NCBI GenBank assembly: GCA_026786065.1
Contig: JAJAYS010000376.1
Span: forward strand, 1 to 5,519
Reading direction: 5' to 3'
DNA length: 5,519 nucleotides
Source: Polaromonas sp.
GTDB taxonomy: Bacteria > Pseudomonadota > Gammaproteobacteria > Burkholderiales > Burkholderiaceae_C
In this document: positions 5,142 through 5,519 of the stretch, piece after piece
Layout of the letters: each line of letters begins with the position of its first letter
Numbering within the stretch: the first letter of the stretch is position 1
Made by a program: the position numbers and the translations under genes
Notes under the pieces: model-generated
The model's input: only the letters and a program-made list of their open reading frames with translations
What the model was told of the DNA's origin: nothing
The model's database searches: none

Positions 5142-5519
5142 TTATTCGCGCTCGCCGCCCAAGCCGAGCAGGGCCAGCAAGCCCTGAAACACGTTGAACA
5201 AGTCCAGGTACAAAGCCAGCGTAGCGCTGATGTAGTTGGTCTCACCGCCGTCCAGAATTTGCTTCAGGTCATACAGCATGTAGGCGCTGAAGATGCCGAT
5301 CACAGCAACCGAAATCGCCATCATGCCGGCGGTCGAACCCACGAAGACATTGATGATCGCGCCAACCATCACCACCAGCGCGCCGACGAAGAGCCACTTG
5401 CCCATGCCGGAGATGTCACGCTTGATGACGCTGGCCAGCGTGGCCATCACGAAGAACACGCCCGCCGTGCCACCCATTGCGGTCATTACCAGTTGCGAGC
5501 CGTTGCTGAAGCCCAGAAT
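5142..5519 (-). CDS. Bax inhibitor-1/YccA family membrane protein (C-terminal 125 residues, cut by the window edge)
   Basis: The minus-strand frame is open from the right edge to a TAA at 5142-5144. The internal ATG at 5486 is not the real start, because conserved sequence (ILGFSNGSQLVMTAMGG) continues upstream of it. The visible part has hydrophobic segments at about 10-30, 42-60, 63-83 and 98-119, fitting the last four membrane helices of a seven-helix BI-1 protein. Family motifs include YMLYDLKQILDGGETNYI (80-97) and LYLDLFNVFQGLLALLG (103-119). D84 and D106 correspond to the aspartate pair described as a pH-sensitive gate in Bacillus YetJ, a calcium-leak homologue. E. coli YccA of this family binds and restrains the FtsH protease. 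The substrate or partner here is unknown. Full length should be about 230 residues. It is convergent with rlmD and followed by a strong terminator. Confidence 0.92.
   Translation of the reverse strand: MLGFSNGSQLVMTAMGGTAGVFFVMATLASVIKRDISGMGKWLFVGALVVMVGAIINVFVGSTAGMMAISVAVIGIFSAYMLYDLKQILDGGETNYISATLALYLDLFNVFQGLLALLGLGGERE

Overview
The window looks like chromosomal DNA from a betaproteobacterium, most likely order Burkholderiales and family Comamonadaceae (Polaromonas/Rhodoferax/Variovorax-like). This rests on the GC-rich coding, the surE-pcm-nlpD gene order, the Burkholderiales-type RlmD iron-sulfur spacing and a palindromic repeat type I associate with that family. The genus cannot be fixed from the sequence alone. 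No rRNA, tRNA, CRISPR array, insertion sequence or phage gene was seen.

Layout: (1) 1-450, minus strand: the N-terminal 150 residues of a zinc-independent quinone oxidoreductase, running off the left edge. (2) 451-597: a divergent intergenic region with a small palindrome and a -10-like box placed so that surE could be leaderless. (3) 598-2267, plus: surE (5'/3'-nucleotidase) and pcm (protein-L-isoaspartate methyltransferase), joined by an ATGA overlap. (4) 2369-3397, plus: nlpD, a LysM plus degenerate-M23 lipoprotein, after a 101-bp gap holding two small inverted repeats. (5) 3398-3549: 152 bp with no gene and no sign of rpoS, which follows nlpD in many proteobacteria. (6) 3550-5013, plus: rlmD, a 23S rRNA m5U methyltransferase. 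(7) 5014-5141: a decaying 10-bp tandem repeat that begins inside the rlmD stop region, then a bidirectional terminator. (8) 5142-5519, minus: the C-terminal half of a Bax inhibitor-1/YccA family membrane protein, running off the right edge.

The surE-pcm-nlpD block is the classic stress and maintenance cluster: nucleotide clean-up, repair of aged proteins, and control of cell-wall amidases at division. rlmD adds a ribosome modification enzyme. The flanking oxidoreductase and membrane protein point away from or toward this block and are probably separate transcription units.

The most striking observation is a pair of related ~70-bp palindromic repeats, one in each orientation, lying in frame inside two unrelated genes (pcm and rlmD). 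They share blocks of identical sequence and a 17-nt palindrome whose paired positions differ in a compensating way. They appear to add residues to both proteins, much like the Rickettsia palindromic elements. Second are the 10-bp tandem array at the rlmD stop codon and the possible leaderless starts of surE and rlmD.
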